Below, piece by piece: positions 1 through 8,029 of a DNA stretch of 42,776 nucleotides. The position numbers were made by a program, and so were the translations under genes. The notes under the pieces are model-generated. The model did no database searches. It was not told the DNA's origin and saw nothing but the letters and a program-made list of their open reading frames with translations. The stretch's first letter is position 1; the number at the start of each line of letters is the position of its first letter. The stretch comes from an uncultured Clostridia bacterium (lineage in GTDB: Bacteria > Bacillota > Clostridia > Oscillospirales > Acutalibacteraceae): contig CANRMX010000016.1 in NCBI GenBank assembly GCA_947631855.1, forward strand, positions 1 to 42,776. Direction: 5' to 3'.

Positions 1-46
1 CGAAGCGGGGGAGGATAAAAAAACCTCATAAGTATGAACGCAAAAG

Positions 47-77
47 AAAAGCGCGCCCAGAAATCAGACGCGCTTTT
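47..77 (-). terminator. Rho-independent terminator of the tRNA-Arg
   Basis: On the minus strand the arms AAAAGCGCG and CGCGCTTTT enclose a 13-nt loop and are followed by a T-rich run (TTTTCTTTTG). It lies immediately downstream of the tRNA 3' end, which makes this a single-gene tRNA transcript. Confidence 0.8.
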
Positions 78-78
78 A

Positions 79-155
79 TGGCACCCCCGACCAGACTCTA
101 ACTGGTGGCCTTTCGCTTAGGAGGCGAACGCTCTATACAACTGAGCTACGGGGGC
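79..155 (-). tRNA. tRNA-Arg (anticodon CCT)
   Basis: The minus strand folds as a complete 77-nt cloverleaf with an encoded CCA end. The acceptor arm GCCCCCG pairs with CGGGGGT, with a G-U closing pair. The anticodon stem TTCGC/GCGAA encloses the loop CTCCTAA, giving anticodon CCT, which reads AGG. The T arm is ACCAG/CTGGT and the discriminator base is G. It decodes AGG, a rare Arg codon in this G+C-rich background. It is transcribed from the promoter at 219-247 and ends at the hairpin at 47-77. Confidence 0.95.
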
Positions 156-218
156 ATGGAAAACCGGGGATCCGGGGGCGGGGCGGGCCAATCGCCAAAA
201 GGAATCCGCCGCTTCTGT

Positions 219-247
219 ATTGTACCGCACAAACGGGATTTTGTCAA
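219..247 (-). promoter_or_regulatory. Sigma-A promoter of tRNA-Arg
   Basis: On the minus strand a consensus -35 TTGACA is followed by a 17-nt spacer and -10 TACAAT. The predicted transcript would start about 57 nt before the mature tRNA 5' end, so a leader must be trimmed. Its -35 box lies only 21 nt from that of the divergent rpsT promoter. Confidence 0.85.
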
Positions 248-268
248 CTTTAAAAAGAGAAAAAGTAC

Positions 269-297
269 TTGCAATTTTCCGGGATTTATGCTATCAT
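269..297 (+). promoter_or_regulatory. Sigma-A promoter of rpsT
   Basis: TTGCAA, a 17-nt spacer and TATCAT, about 30 nt before the rpsT ribosome-binding site. It is back-to-back with the tRNA-Arg promoter. Confidence 0.75.
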
Positions 298-332
298 ATT
301 TCTCGCTGAATAAAAGGCAAGGAGGTGTACTC

Positions 333-593
333 ATGCCGAACATCAAATCTGCCAAAAAGCGTGTGAAGGTCATCGCTACCAAGACCCTGCAGAATAAGGC
401 CGCCAATTCCGCGTTGAAGACGGAGATCAAGAAGGCGGTCGCTGCCATCGAATCCAACAGCGAAAACAAGGAGCAGGCTGTGCGCACGGCTGTCAAGAAG
501 ATCGACCAGGCCGCCGCCAAGGGGATCCTGCATCGGAATACTGCCGCGCGGAAGAAGGCCGCTCTGGGCCGGAAGCTCAACGCCAACGCGTAA
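333..593 (+). CDS. rpsT: 30S ribosomal protein S20
   Basis: This 86-residue, Lys/Ala-rich protein starts MPNIKSAKKRVKV and contains the S20 signature RNTAARKKAALGRKL near its C-terminus. S20 binds 16S rRNA early in small-subunit assembly. The ATG at 333 follows AAGGAGGTG with ideal spacing. A longer reading frame open upstream runs through the promoter and the tRNA and is not real. The gene is monocistronic: its promoter is at 269-297 and a strong terminator follows at 612-638. Length matches the family. Confidence 0.97.
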   Translation: MPNIKSAKKRVKVIATKTLQNKAANSALKTEIKKAVAAIESNSENKEQAVRTAVKKIDQAAAKGILHRNTAARKKAALGRKLNANA

Positions 594-611
594 AATGACC
601 CTATGAAAATC

Positions 612-638
612 AGGAGGGCGGCTGCCCTCCTCGTTTTT
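612..638 (+). terminator. Rho-independent terminator of rpsT
   Basis: A perfect 8-bp stem AGGAGGGC/GCCCTCCT with a GGCT loop is followed by CGTTTTT. It lies 18 nt after the rpsT stop. Confidence 0.92.
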
Positions 639-666
639 GTACCCAAAATTCGGCGGCATCTTTTTG

Positions 667-695
667 TTGACTTTTCCGCCAAAATTGGGTATGAT
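667..695 (+). promoter_or_regulatory. Sigma-A promoter of the small membrane protein
   Basis: TTGACT, a 17-nt spacer and TATGAT, about 40 nt before the start codon at 736. Confidence 0.82.
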
Positions 696-735
696 AGTCG
701 TAGCAATCAGGCAGAAACCTGCGGAGGTGTTTCTC

Positions 736-885
736 ATGAAAAAAGGAAGCAAGCTGGCTGTTTTGATCGGAATCGCCCTGGCCATCGTGGCGGTGGCGGC
801 TTCTGTGACGGCCCTGCTGCTGTATCTGGATAAAAAGAAATCCGACGAGGAACTGGAGGAATATCTGGACTGCTCCATCCAGTAA
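736..885 (+). CDS. Small single-pass membrane protein (49 aa), function unknown
   Basis: The ATG at 736 follows GGAGGTG. Residues 1-6 are basic (MKKGSK), residues 7-30 form one Ala/Leu/Val-rich transmembrane helix, and the tail is charged (LDKKKSDEELEEY) and ends in LDCSIQ. The topology is probably N-in, or an uncleaved signal anchor. The gene has its own promoter at 667-695, which argues that it is real although short. No T-rich terminator is visible before the aldo/keto reductase 121 nt downstream, so read-through is possible. I do not recognise a family. The lone Cys near the end is not in a lipobox. Confidence 0.7.
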   Translation: MKKGSKLAVLIGIALAIVAVAASVTALLLYLDKKKSDEELEEYLDCSIQ

Positions 886-1006
886 GGCGGGCCGCGTGCC
901 CGGTGCGTTCGGATTTGGCCATTCGCCTGCGGCGGGAAACTGCCGCGGGCTTAGTGTGCGTTTGAAGGGGTAGGGGAGAAGAATCCATAGAAAGGATGAG
1001 AAAAGC

Positions 1007-1924
1007 ATGAAAACCATCAATATCGGCGGCACAGGCGTATATGGCTCGGCCGTGGCAGTGGGGTGTATGCGCATCGCCGGGATGGGCGCGGAGAATCTTT
1101 CCCGGTATATCCACACCGCGCTGGAATACGGCGTCAATTTCTTTGACCACGCCGACATCTACGGCGGTGGCATGAGCGAGACGATCTTCGGGCAGGTGCT
1201 GGCTGCCGAGCCCGGCCTGCGGGAGAAGCTGGTGCTGCAGAGCAAGTGCGGCATCGGCAAGGGGATGTACGACTTCTCCAAGGAGCACATTTTGGAGAGC
1301 GTGGACGGCATCCTGCGCCGCCTGCACACCGATCATCTGGATTTCCTGCTGCTCCACCGCCCGGACGCCCTGATGGAGCCGGAGGAGGTGGGCGAGGCTT
1401 TCGACGCTTTGGAGGCCGCCGGAAAGGTGCTGCATTTCGGCGTGAGCAATTTCAGCACCCGGCAGCTGCGGCTGCTCCAGTCCGGCGTGCGGCAGAAGCT
1501 GTGCGTCAACCAGATGCAGTTCGGGCTCAAGTGCACCGGCATGATCGACCACGCCCTCAGCGCCAACACGGAATTCCCCCACGCCGCCGACCGGGACGGC
1601 GAGGTGCTGGATTACTGCCGGCTGGAGGGGATCACCCTGCAGACCTGGTCGCCGTTCCAGTACGGCTTCTTTGAGGGGCCCTTTATCGACAATGAAAACT
1701 TCCCCGAGCTCAACGCCTGCCTGGCGCAGATGGCCGAGAAATACGGGGTGACCAAGTCCGGCATTGCGGCCGCGTGGATCCTGCGCCACCCGGCGAAGAT
1801 GCAGGTGATCGCCGGGACGACCAATGCCCAGAGGCTGGGCGATATTGCCGTCGGTGCGGATATCCAGCTTTCCCGTGCGGATTGGTACGCGCTGTACCTG
1901 TCGGCAGGAAATCAGCTGCCGTAA
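1007..1924 (+). CDS. Aldo/keto reductase (YdhF-like)
   Basis: This 305-residue NADPH-type aldo/keto reductase is predicted to reduce carbonyl substrates in the cytosol; the substrate cannot be told. The catalytic tetrad is visible as Asp47 and Tyr52 (FFDHADIYGGG), Lys80 (LQSKCG) and His117 (LLLHRPD). The barrel continues through GVSNFSTRQL and LQTWSPFQYG to the cofactor region VIAGTTNAQRL. Among AKRs the pattern FFDHADIYGG and the overall length fit the E. coli YdhF group. The start is ATG 1007 after AAAGGATGAGAAAAGC. The last 27 codons and stop recur as a detached, mainly synonymously diverged copy at 1974-2055. Confidence 0.93.
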   Translation: MKTINIGGTGVYGSAVAVGCMRIAGMGAENLSRYIHTALEYGVNFFDHADIYGGGMSETIFGQVLAAEPGLREKLVLQSKCGIGKGMYDFSKEHILESVDGILRRLHTDHLDFLLLHRPDALMEPEEVGEAFDALEAAGKVLHFGVSNFSTRQLRLLQSGVRQKLCVNQMQFGLKCTGMIDHALSANTEFPHAADRDGEVLDYCRLEGITLQTWSPFQYGFFEGPFIDNENFPELNACLAQMAEKYGVTKSGIAAAWILRHPAKMQVIAGTTNAQRLGDIAVGADIQLSRADWYALYLSAGNQLP

Positions 1925-1939
1925 GCATTATCTTTTTTT

Positions 1940-1964
1940 GCTCCCTCCCCGTTGGGGAGGGAGC
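1940..1964. repeat. Perfect 25-nt palindromic element between two copies of the AKR 3' end
   Basis: Arms GCTCCCTCCCC and GGGGAGGGAGC (11 bp, perfect) with a GTT loop. A run of seven T lies 5' of the hairpin on the plus strand. That is the wrong side for a terminator on the plus strand, and on the minus strand it becomes an A-run. The same T-run-then-palindrome layout recurs in the array after mgtE. Confidence 0.9.
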
Positions 1965-1973
1965 GGCTTTGAG

Positions 1974-2055
1974 GGATATCGCCGGCGCGGATATCGCGCT
2001 TTCCCGGGCGGATTGGTATGCGCTGAACCTGTCGGCAGGGAATCAATTGCCGTAA
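1974..2055 (+). pseudogene. Detached copy of the aldo/keto reductase 3' end
   Basis: These 82 nt, including a stop codon, align with the last 85 nt of the gene at 1007-1924 (native 1840-1924). They would encode DIAGADIALSRADWYALN followed by LSAGNQLP and a stop. By hand, seven codons differ synonymously, two change an amino acid and one codon is missing. There is no upstream start, ribosome-binding site or remainder of the gene, so this is a stranded 3' end rather than a gene. It ends 44 nt before the SdpI-family start. Confidence 0.9.
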
Positions 2056-2099
2056 CCAGCGTATTCCCGCCGGAAGGCGCTTTGGAAAGAGAGGAAACC

Positions 2100-2492
2100 A
2101 TGGGCTTTTGGGTCTTTATGCTGTTGGTGGCGCTGCTGATGCCGTGCACCATGATCGGCTTTGGCCGTGTGTTTGCGAAGGGCGGGCCCAAGCAGATCAA
2201 CAGCCTCTACGGCTACCGCACCAAGCGCTCTATGCAAAACCGGGAGACTTGGGCATTCGCCCACCGGTATTTTGGCAGGCTGTGGCGGATCGGCGGCTGG
2301 GTGACCGCGCCGCTGTCTGTGCTCCCCATGCTGTGGGCGCTGGGCAGGGACGTGGAGACCGTGGCCTATGTGGGGCTGGCCGTTGTGATGGTGCAGCTCA
2401 TCCCCTTGCTTCTGCCGATGTTCGCTACCGAGCGGGCGCTGCGGCGGACATTCGATAAAAACGGAAAGAGGCGCACCGGCCCGGCGCGGTGA
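2100..2492 (+). CDS. SdpI/YhfL-family membrane protein
   Basis: This 130-residue integral membrane protein carries the SdpI-family signature: YGYRTKRSMQNRETWAFA followed by HRYFGRLW at about residues 38-63, a motif placed between helices. Hydrophobic segments lie at about 4-22, 68-85 and 89-108. In Bacillus subtilis SdpI is an immunity/signalling protein against the SDP toxin, but most family members in Clostridia have no known partner, and no toxin gene is adjacent here. The ATG at 2100 follows AGAGAGGAAACC. Transcription ends at the bidirectional terminator shared with the convergent VanZ-family gene. Confidence 0.85.
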   Translation: MGFWVFMLLVALLMPCTMIGFGRVFAKGGPKQINSLYGYRTKRSMQNRETWAFAHRYFGRLWRIGGWVTAPLSVLPMLWALGRDVETVAYVGLAVVMVQLIPLLLPMFATERALRRTFDKNGKRRTGPAR

Positions 2493-2521
2493 ATACCCCT
2501 GCGCCAGTCTAATGACATTCA

Positions 2522-2559
2522 AAAAAAGCATTCCTCCCGGTTGGGCGGAATGCTTTTTT
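2522..2559. terminator. Bidirectional terminator between the SdpI and VanZ genes
   Basis: A 13-bp stem AAAAAAGCATTCC/GGAATGCTTTTTT has a GC-rich inner extension. The A-run and T-run on either side allow it to act on both strands. It sits between the convergent genes ending at 2492 and 2573. Confidence 0.9.
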
Positions 2560-2572
2560 CTGTCAGCCCGCG

Positions 2573-3133
2573 CTATGGACGGAGCCTTTGCCCGATCTTT
2601 GGGACCAGCGCCCGGAGGGCCGTCCCGATCCCCACGCCTATGGCAGCGCCCAGGAAATTGAGGAAAAGATCGTCCACATCGAAGCTGCGCCCCGCGAAAG
2701 GCTGAAGCACCTCCACGCAGAGGATCACGCCCAGGGCCAGCAGCAGGGCCTGCCAGGGCTTGCGCGCCCAGAGAAGCAGGGTCAGCAGGCCGAAGGGGAA
2801 AAACAGCGTCAGATTGGAGAGCCACATGGTCCAGCCCCAGGAGCCGGTGGTGTACGTGCCCAGCAGCATTTCCAGCAGGCGGGAGCGGAACGAAAAATCC
2901 GGGGCAGACAGGGTGAGCTCAAAGGGGGAGAAGGTCACGGCAAGCAGCGCGGCGCAGTACAGCGCAAAGCACAGCAGCAGCGCCTCCCGCAGCAGGCCGG
3001 TCCAGCGGAGCCTTTTCCTTTTGATGAGCAGCCACCGCACCGCCCCATAGACCGGCAAGGTCAGCGCCAAAAGCCCGCCAAGCAGCGGGTTATCGTGCAG
3101 AAAGTCCAGCGCGTTTGCAACGATCGCGGCCAT
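2573..3133 (-). CDS. VanZ-like family membrane protein
   Basis: This is a 186-residue polytopic membrane protein. The VanZ-like pattern is clear in the second half: NLTLFFPFGLLTLLLW, then the conserved acidic/aromatic block VEVLQPFAGRSFDVDDLFLN and a Gly-rich last helix. At least four hydrophobic segments are visible. VanZ of the vanA cluster gives low-level teicoplanin resistance, but chromosomal homologues in Firmicutes are common, and no van genes are present here. The start is supported by GGAGGG seven nt upstream and by a promoter at 3154-3182. Confidence 0.88.
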   Translation of the reverse strand: MAAIVANALDFLHDNPLLGGLLALTLPVYGAVRWLLIKRKRLRWTGLLREALLLCFALYCAALLAVTFSPFELTLSAPDFSFRSRLLEMLLGTYTTGSWGWTMWLSNLTLFFPFGLLTLLLWARKPWQALLLALGVILCVEVLQPFAGRSFDVDDLFLNFLGAAIGVGIGTALRALVPKIGQRLRP

Positions 3134-3153
3134 ACGATCCCTCCTTTTTCTCG

Positions 3154-3182
3154 ATTATAGTGCGCGGCCGTGGAGAAATCAA
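3154..3182 (-). promoter_or_regulatory. Promoter of the VanZ-family gene
   Basis: On the minus strand TTGATT, a 17-nt spacer and TATAAT lie about 20 nt before the start codon at 3133. Confidence 0.8.
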
Positions 3183-3215
3183 GGCGGGCGGCGGAATCGT
3201 AAGGAAGGTTTAAGA

Positions 3216-3241
3216 AAAGCCCCCAAAAAACGGGGGGCTTT
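3216..3241 (-). terminator. Terminator of the pth-mfd-lipoprotein unit
   Basis: On the minus strand AAAGCCCCC and GGGGGCTTT pair around a CGTTTTTT loop, followed by TCTTAAA. It lies about 45 nt after the lipoprotein stop. Confidence 0.8.
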
Positions 3242-3286
3242 CTGCTGTTCTGTTGTTTAGCGGTAACGGGATGTCCCGCCGGGCGA

Positions 3287-4432
3287 TCACTCGTTGCCGG
3301 ACTCGGAGCTGACCGTGCTGGCGGTGCTGGAGGTGCTGGAGGTGTCCTCAGCGGCGGAGGAGACCGTGCCGTTGCGGTTGCCGTCGTCCACCAGCTTGGA
3401 GATCTTGATCCGGTTCATGGCCTTCTCGTTCCATTCGATGCCGGACACAGACGCGCTCTGCTCCTTGACGTAGGCTTCAAAATCCTTGCCCTTGTACCCG
3501 TACAGCAGATCGAACGCCTGATCCTCGTCGGCCACATACTCGTCGTAGTATTCCCGCACGGGCAGCTTGCGGATCACATAATAGTAGTTTTCGGAGCTGT
3601 CGGCCACCACGGCTTCGTTCTCATCGGCGTCGGCCAGAGCGTCGGAGAAGACGGTGCCCATGTTGTCGGTCAGGATCGTCACGGGAGAAACGTAGGTGCT
3701 TTCCGGCTCCTCCTCCTCGGAGAAGAGATTGGCGTAGCGCTGGGCGGCTTCCTCGGTGGTGAGGACGCCTGCATTGATCTGCTTGGCATACTGCTCCAGC
3801 TGATCCACCCGCATCTGCTTGTCGTTTTCGCCTAAATCAACGGTAGCGCCTTCCTCGTCGGTGCGGGTCATCACCGCGTAGAAATATTCGTAGCGGGAAT
3901 AGTTCTCGGTGAAGTAATCCTCCAATTCGCCCTCCGCCAGGGCCTGCGCGCCGCCCTCGCCATAGAGGGCCTGCATCAGCTTGTCGCCCAGCACTGCATT
4001 GCGGGCGTAGGAGGTCTTTAAGGAATCTTCGGAAACGCCGATCTCTTCAAACATGGTGCGGTAGATGCTCCAGGCGTATTCGGTGAGATCGTTCACGTTG
4101 GCCTCGTCTTCCTCGCTCAGCGTGATCCCCAGGGCGTTCAGCTGCTCCTGATAATAGCAATAGGTCTGGATGGACTGCTTGGCCTGCTCCCGAATCCACT
4201 CCTCGGCGGGCTTGCCCTCGATGGTGGATTTGAGCACCTCCTGGTCGCTGTTCACCATGGAGGCGGCCCGGGCATAGGCGGTGTTGAGGAAATAGATGTA
4301 GGTGCCGATGGAGATGGTCTCGTTGCCGTACTTGGCGGACCAGGTATTGTTTTCGCTGTAGCAGCCCGCGAAGCCGAGGCAGAGGGCTGCGGCCAGCAGC
4401 AGGGCCAGTGCGGATTTGAGATACTTTTTCAT
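3287..4432 (-). CDS. PrsA/SurA-like foldase lipoprotein
   Basis: This 381-residue secreted lipoprotein has a basic N-terminus and hydrophobic h-region, with a lipobox ending FAGC; lipidation is predicted on Cys24. The rest is helical and acidic, like the SurA/PrsA N-terminal chaperone fold. A region at about 180-310 could be a degenerate parvulin domain, but I cannot identify active-site residues, so isomerase activity is not supported. The last 35 residues are a Ser/Thr-rich low-complexity tail. PrsA-like proteins help exported proteins fold outside the membrane. The gene follows mfd, a common neighbourhood in Clostridia, but has its own promoter (4481-4509) and a terminator (3216-3241). Confidence 0.8.
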   Translation of the reverse strand: MKKYLKSALALLLAAALCLGFAGCYSENNTWSAKYGNETISIGTYIYFLNTAYARAASMVNSDQEVLKSTIEGKPAEEWIREQAKQSIQTYCYYQEQLNALGITLSEEDEANVNDLTEYAWSIYRTMFEEIGVSEDSLKTSYARNAVLGDKLMQALYGEGGAQALAEGELEDYFTENYSRYEYFYAVMTRTDEEGATVDLGENDKQMRVDQLEQYAKQINAGVLTTEEAAQRYANLFSEEEEPESTYVSPVTILTDNMGTVFSDALADADENEAVVADSSENYYYVIRKLPVREYYDEYVADEDQAFDLLYGYKGKDFEAYVKEQSASVSGIEWNEKAMNRIKISKLVDDGNRNGTVSSAAEDTSSTSSTASTVSSESGNE

Positions 4433-4480
4433 GTTCGATCATGCCTTTCCAATTCTAGTGGATTCAAACGTACGGCAAAT

Positions 4481-4509
4481 ATTATACTCCTTTTTCCGGG
4501 ATTTGTCTA
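4481..4509 (-). promoter_or_regulatory. Promoter of the foldase-like lipoprotein gene
   Basis: On the minus strand TAGACA, a 17-nt spacer and TATAAT lie in the 105-nt gap after mfd. The lipoprotein can therefore be transcribed independently of mfd. Confidence 0.8.
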
Positions 4510-4537
4510 CCGGTATTCGCGGAAATTCACCAAAACT

Positions 4538-7500
4538 TCACTTTGCCGCCGCGCCGGCTTCGGAATCGCCCATGACCGACAGCACCTGGGAAAGGGCCTC
4601 CAGCGGGGGCTGGCCCAGCAGCCGCACGCTGATATAGGGCCGGCTCCCGGCGGAGAGCATCACCCGGCCGTTCATGGCGCGGATCAGCCCGGCGGTCTGG
4701 CCCATGTCGAAGGATCTCTTGAACAGGAGCAGCGCGTCGCCCTGCTGCTTGATCTCCGTGATCCCCAGTCCTGCCGCGGTGTTGCGCAGCAGCGCCACCT
4801 CCAGCAGCCCGCGCACCGAGGCCGGCGGCTCGCCGAAGCGGTCGATCAGCTCGTCGGTCACGTCCATGGCGTCCTCCTGACTGCGCACGTCGGCGATGCG
4901 GCGGTACATCTCCAGCCGCAGCCGGGTGGAATCGATATAGCTTTCGGGGATGTGGGCCTGAATCTGCACGTCCACCAGACAGTCCTCGTCCACCGGGCGC
5001 GCCACTTCCTCGCCCTTCATCTCGGCCACAGCCTCGCTCAAAAGCCGCACGTACAGGTCGTATCCCACCGATTCCATGTGCCCGTGCTGCTCGCCGCCCA
5101 GCAGATTTCCGGCCCCACGAATCTCCAGGTCCCGCATGGCGATCTTGAAGCCGGAGCCGAATTCGGTGAATTCCCGGATGGCGGAGAGCCGCTTCTGGGA
5201 AATTTCTGTCAGGGCCCGGCCGCCGGGATAGGTGAGGTAGGCGTAGGCCCGGCGGGTGCTGCGGCCCACCCGGCCGCGAATCTGGTGCAATTGGGAAAGC
5301 CCCAGCCGTTCCGCGTTCTCGATGATCAGGGTGTTCACGTTGGGCACGTCCACGCCGGTCTCCAGAATGGTGGTGCACACCAGCACGTCGATCTCGTGAT
5401 CCAGAAGCCGCCGCCATACCTCGCTGAGCTCCTCCTCGGGCATCTGCCCGTGGCCGACGCCAATGCGTGCCTCGGGCACGCCCTGCTGGATGCGCGCGGC
5501 GGCCCGGGTGATGGAGGCCACATCGTTGTGCAGCACATACACCTGCCCGCCCCGGCGCAGCTCCCGCCGGATGGCGTCCCGGATCACCCCGGCGTCGTAT
5601 TCCATCACATAGGTCTGCACCGGGTGGCGATCCTGCGGGGCCTCCTCGATCACCGACATATCCCGGATGCCCGACAGCGCCATGTTCAGCGTCCGGGGGA
5701 TGGGGGTGGCCGACAGGGTCAGCACGTCGCAGCCCTGGGCGATGGACTTGAGCTTCTCCTTCTGGGCCACGCCGAAGCGCTGTTCCTCGTCGATGATGAC
5801 CAGCCCCAGGTCGTGGAATTCCACATCCTTGGACACCAGCCGGTGAGTGCCCACGATAATATCGATGCTGCCCCGCTTGACCTTCTTGAGGATCTCCGCC
5901 TGCTGGCCCGGGGAGCGGAACCGGGAGAGCAGTTCCACGTCCACGGGGAAGCCCTCCATCCGCCGCAGGATGGTCTGGTAGTGCTGGAAGGCCAGGATGG
6001 TGGTGGGCACCAGGATCGCGCACTGCTTCCCGGCGGTGACGCACTTGAAGGCCGCCCGCAGGGCCACTTCCGTTTTGCCGAAGCCCACGTCGCCGCACAG
6101 CAGCCGATCCATGGGCACCGCGCTTTCCATGTCGTCCTTGATCTCCCTGGCGCACCGCAGCTGATCCTCGGTCTCCTCGAACTCGAACCGGGCCTCGAAA
6201 TCCCGCTGCCACTCGCCGTCGGCCGGGAAAGCATAGCCCTTCTGCTGGGAGCGCTGGGCGTAGAGCTGGATCAGCTCCTTGGCGATGTCCTTCACCGCCG
6301 TGCGCACTTTGGCCTTCTGCCGCTGCCACTCGGCGCCCCCCAGCCTGCTCAGACGGAGGTTTGCGTCCTCTCTGGGGCCGATATATTTGGAGACCATGTC
6401 CAGCTGGGTGACGGGCACATAGAGGGTGTCGCTGCGGGCATAGCGGACTTTGATGTAGTCCTTGACCACGCCGTTCATCTCCAGATTGTGGATGCCCTCG
6501 AACACGCCGATGCCGTGGGCGGAATGCACCACATAATCCCCGGGAGAGAGCTCCGCCAGGGAGGAGATTTCCTGACTGTTCTTGTCCCGCTTCGCCTTGC
6601 GGGTACGGGCCGCGGCGGTGCGGCCGTGGGTGATGAGGGCAAAATCCCCACCGGGGATGTCGAACCCGGCAGAGAGCGCGCCGCAGGCCACGGTGACCGT
6701 CCCCTGCATCACGGAGGACGGGTTTTCGATGAAAGCGGCGGGGAATCCCGCGTCCTGCAATTCCCGGGCCAAAGCGGCCCCGGCCTTTGCGGAGCCCGCC
6801 AGCACTACGCAGGCCCGGTGGGCGGAGAGCAGGGGGGACAGGTCTTCCGCCAGCAGCTGCACGCCGCCGCCCCATACCGGCAGCTGGCGCACGGTGAAAT
6901 TGACCAGCGTCTTTAAGGGGATTTCATAGGAGCCCCGGGCGAACACGTCCATAAAGACCGTGGGGGCTTTTTCGGCCCGGGAAAGGGCGTAGGCCCAATC
7001 CTCGCTGAAAGCATCCAGCCCCTTGCAGAGCACGCCCTCGCTGAAAAGCCCAGGCAGATCCTCGCCCCACTGCACCAGCGCGGTGCGCATCCGATCCCTG
7101 AGCCGGTTGCCCTCGGAAAAGAACAGCAGGCTCTCTGAGGCGGGGAAATAATCGAACAGGGTGGAAATTTCCGGATAGACCAGGGTGATGAATTTGTCGA
7201 TGGAGCGGATCGTCAGGCCGTTTTTCAGTTTATCGGCCTCGGCCAGCAGCACTTCCTTCGCCTTGGGCGCGGTCTTGCCCCGCAGCCCGGCCGCCAGCTT
7301 TTCGATCTTTTTGGCCAGCACCGCGCCGTCCTCCGGGATCACCTCCACGCAGGGCGCAAGGGAAACGGAATCCACCGACTCTACCCGGCGCTGGGTGGCG
7401 GGATCAAAATAGGAGATGGAGTCGATCTCGTCCCCCCAGAACTCCACCCGCACGGGATTTTCGGAACCGGGCGAGAAAAAGTCCACGATACCGCCCCGGG

Positions 7501-8020
7501 CGCCGAACTGCCCCGGCCCTTCGATCTGCTCCTCCCGGGTATAGCCGCAGCGCACCAGCGCCCGCAGCAGGTCGTCCATCTTGAGGGCCATGCCGCTTGT
7601 CAGCTCCAACAGCCGGTCGGAAAGCGCCCCGGGGCCCATGGTGAATTGCAGCGCCGCGTCGATGCAGGCCACGATGCAGTCGCACCCGCCGGAAAGCAGC
7701 CGGGCCAGCGCCTCCAGCCGCAGCCGTTCGTATTCGTGGGAGACGCCCGCCGTGTCCCGGAAGCCAAAATCCCGCACCGGGTAGAAAGCGGGACGCAGCC
7801 CCAGGGCGGTGAGGTCCTCGGTGAAGCGCTGGGCCTCGGCCTCGTCGGCGGCCAGGATCAGGGCCTTTCTGCCGGAGCCCTCCAGCAGCGAGGCGATCAC
7901 CGCGCATTTGTGTACGCCGGAAAGCCCTGCGGCGGCCGCGGGCAGCTCCTGCTTTTCCACGGCCCGGCTCAGGGCGGCGTATTCCGGCGAGCGCTCCAGC
8001 GCGGGACGGATAAACTTCAT
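4538..8020 (-). CDS. mfd: Transcription-repair coupling factor Mfd
   Basis: This 1160-residue, full-length Mfd is a translocase that removes stalled RNA polymerase and recruits UvrA. In order it has a UvrB-like N-terminal module (about 1-350, with RLRLEALARLLSGG and the GARGGIVDFF strand), the RNA-polymerase-interacting domain (about 490-555, GDYVVHSAHGIGVFEG), and a RecG-like motor with Walker A GDVGFGKTE (Lys649). The motor continues with DEEQRFGV (Asp744), LSATPIPRTL and the motif VI region QIRGRVGRS (about 910-917), and a TRCF C-terminal domain follows. ATG 8020 follows GGAGG, which overlaps the pth stop codon; the gap to pth is 9 nt, so the two genes are co-transcribed and probably translationally coupled. 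Confidence 0.98.
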   Translation of the reverse strand: MKFIRPALERSPEYAALSRAVEKQELPAAAAGLSGVHKCAVIASLLEGSGRKALILAADEAEAQRFTEDLTALGLRPAFYPVRDFGFRDTAGVSHEYERLRLEALARLLSGGCDCIVACIDAALQFTMGPGALSDRLLELTSGMALKMDDLLRALVRCGYTREEQIEGPGQFGARGGIVDFFSPGSENPVRVEFWGDEIDSISYFDPATQRRVESVDSVSLAPCVEVIPEDGAVLAKKIEKLAAGLRGKTAPKAKEVLLAEADKLKNGLTIRSIDKFITLVYPEISTLFDYFPASESLLFFSEGNRLRDRMRTALVQWGEDLPGLFSEGVLCKGLDAFSEDWAYALSRAEKAPTVFMDVFARGSYEIPLKTLVNFTVRQLPVWGGGVQLLAEDLSPLLSAHRACVVLAGSAKAGAALARELQDAGFPAAFIENPSSVMQGTVTVACGALSAGFDIPGGDFALITHGRTAAARTRKAKRDKNSQEISSLAELSPGDYVVHSAHGIGVFEGIHNLEMNGVVKDYIKVRYARSDTLYVPVTQLDMVSKYIGPREDANLRLSRLGGAEWQRQKAKVRTAVKDIAKELIQLYAQRSQQKGYAFPADGEWQRDFEARFEFEETEDQLRCAREIKDDMESAVPMDRLLCGDVGFGKTEVALRAAFKCVTAGKQCAILVPTTILAFQHYQTILRRMEGFPVDVELLSRFRSPGQQAEILKKVKRGSIDIIVGTHRLVSKDVEFHDLGLVIIDEEQRFGVAQKEKLKSIAQGCDVLTLSATPIPRTLNMALSGIRDMSVIEEAPQDRHPVQTYVMEYDAGVIRDAIRRELRRGGQVYVLHNDVASITRAAARIQQGVPEARIGVGHGQMPEEELSEVWRRLLDHEIDVLVCTTILETGVDVPNVNTLIIENAERLGLSQLHQIRGRVGRSTRRAYAYLTYPGGRALTEISQKRLSAIREFTEFGSGFKIAMRDLEIRGAGNLLGGEQHGHMESVGYDLYVRLLSEAVAEMKGEEVARPVDEDCLVDVQIQAHIPESYIDSTRLRLEMYRRIADVRSQEDAMDVTDELIDRFGEPPASVRGLLEVALLRNTAAGLGITEIKQQGDALLLFKRSFDMGQTAGLIRAMNGRVMLSAGSRPYISVRLLGQPPLEALSQVLSVMGDSEAGAAAK

Positions 8021-8029
8021 GAGCGCCTC

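Noticed and set aside
105-332. Long N-terminal extension of the rpsT frame
   Set aside because: It crosses the tRNA gene and both divergent promoters; the standard S20 start with its ribosome-binding site is at 333.
1931-1964. Palindrome after the AKR as a Rho-independent terminator
   Set aside because: The T-run precedes the hairpin on the plus strand, and on the minus strand an A-run follows it, so the order is wrong for termination on either strand.
2573-3133. Glycopeptide resistance locus because of VanZ
   Set aside because: No vanH/A/X/R/S genes are nearby, and VanZ-like genes are common in sensitive Firmicutes.
4952-6916. 654-codon plus-strand frame inside mfd
   Set aside because: Antisense shadow of Mfd motor and UvrB-like domains.
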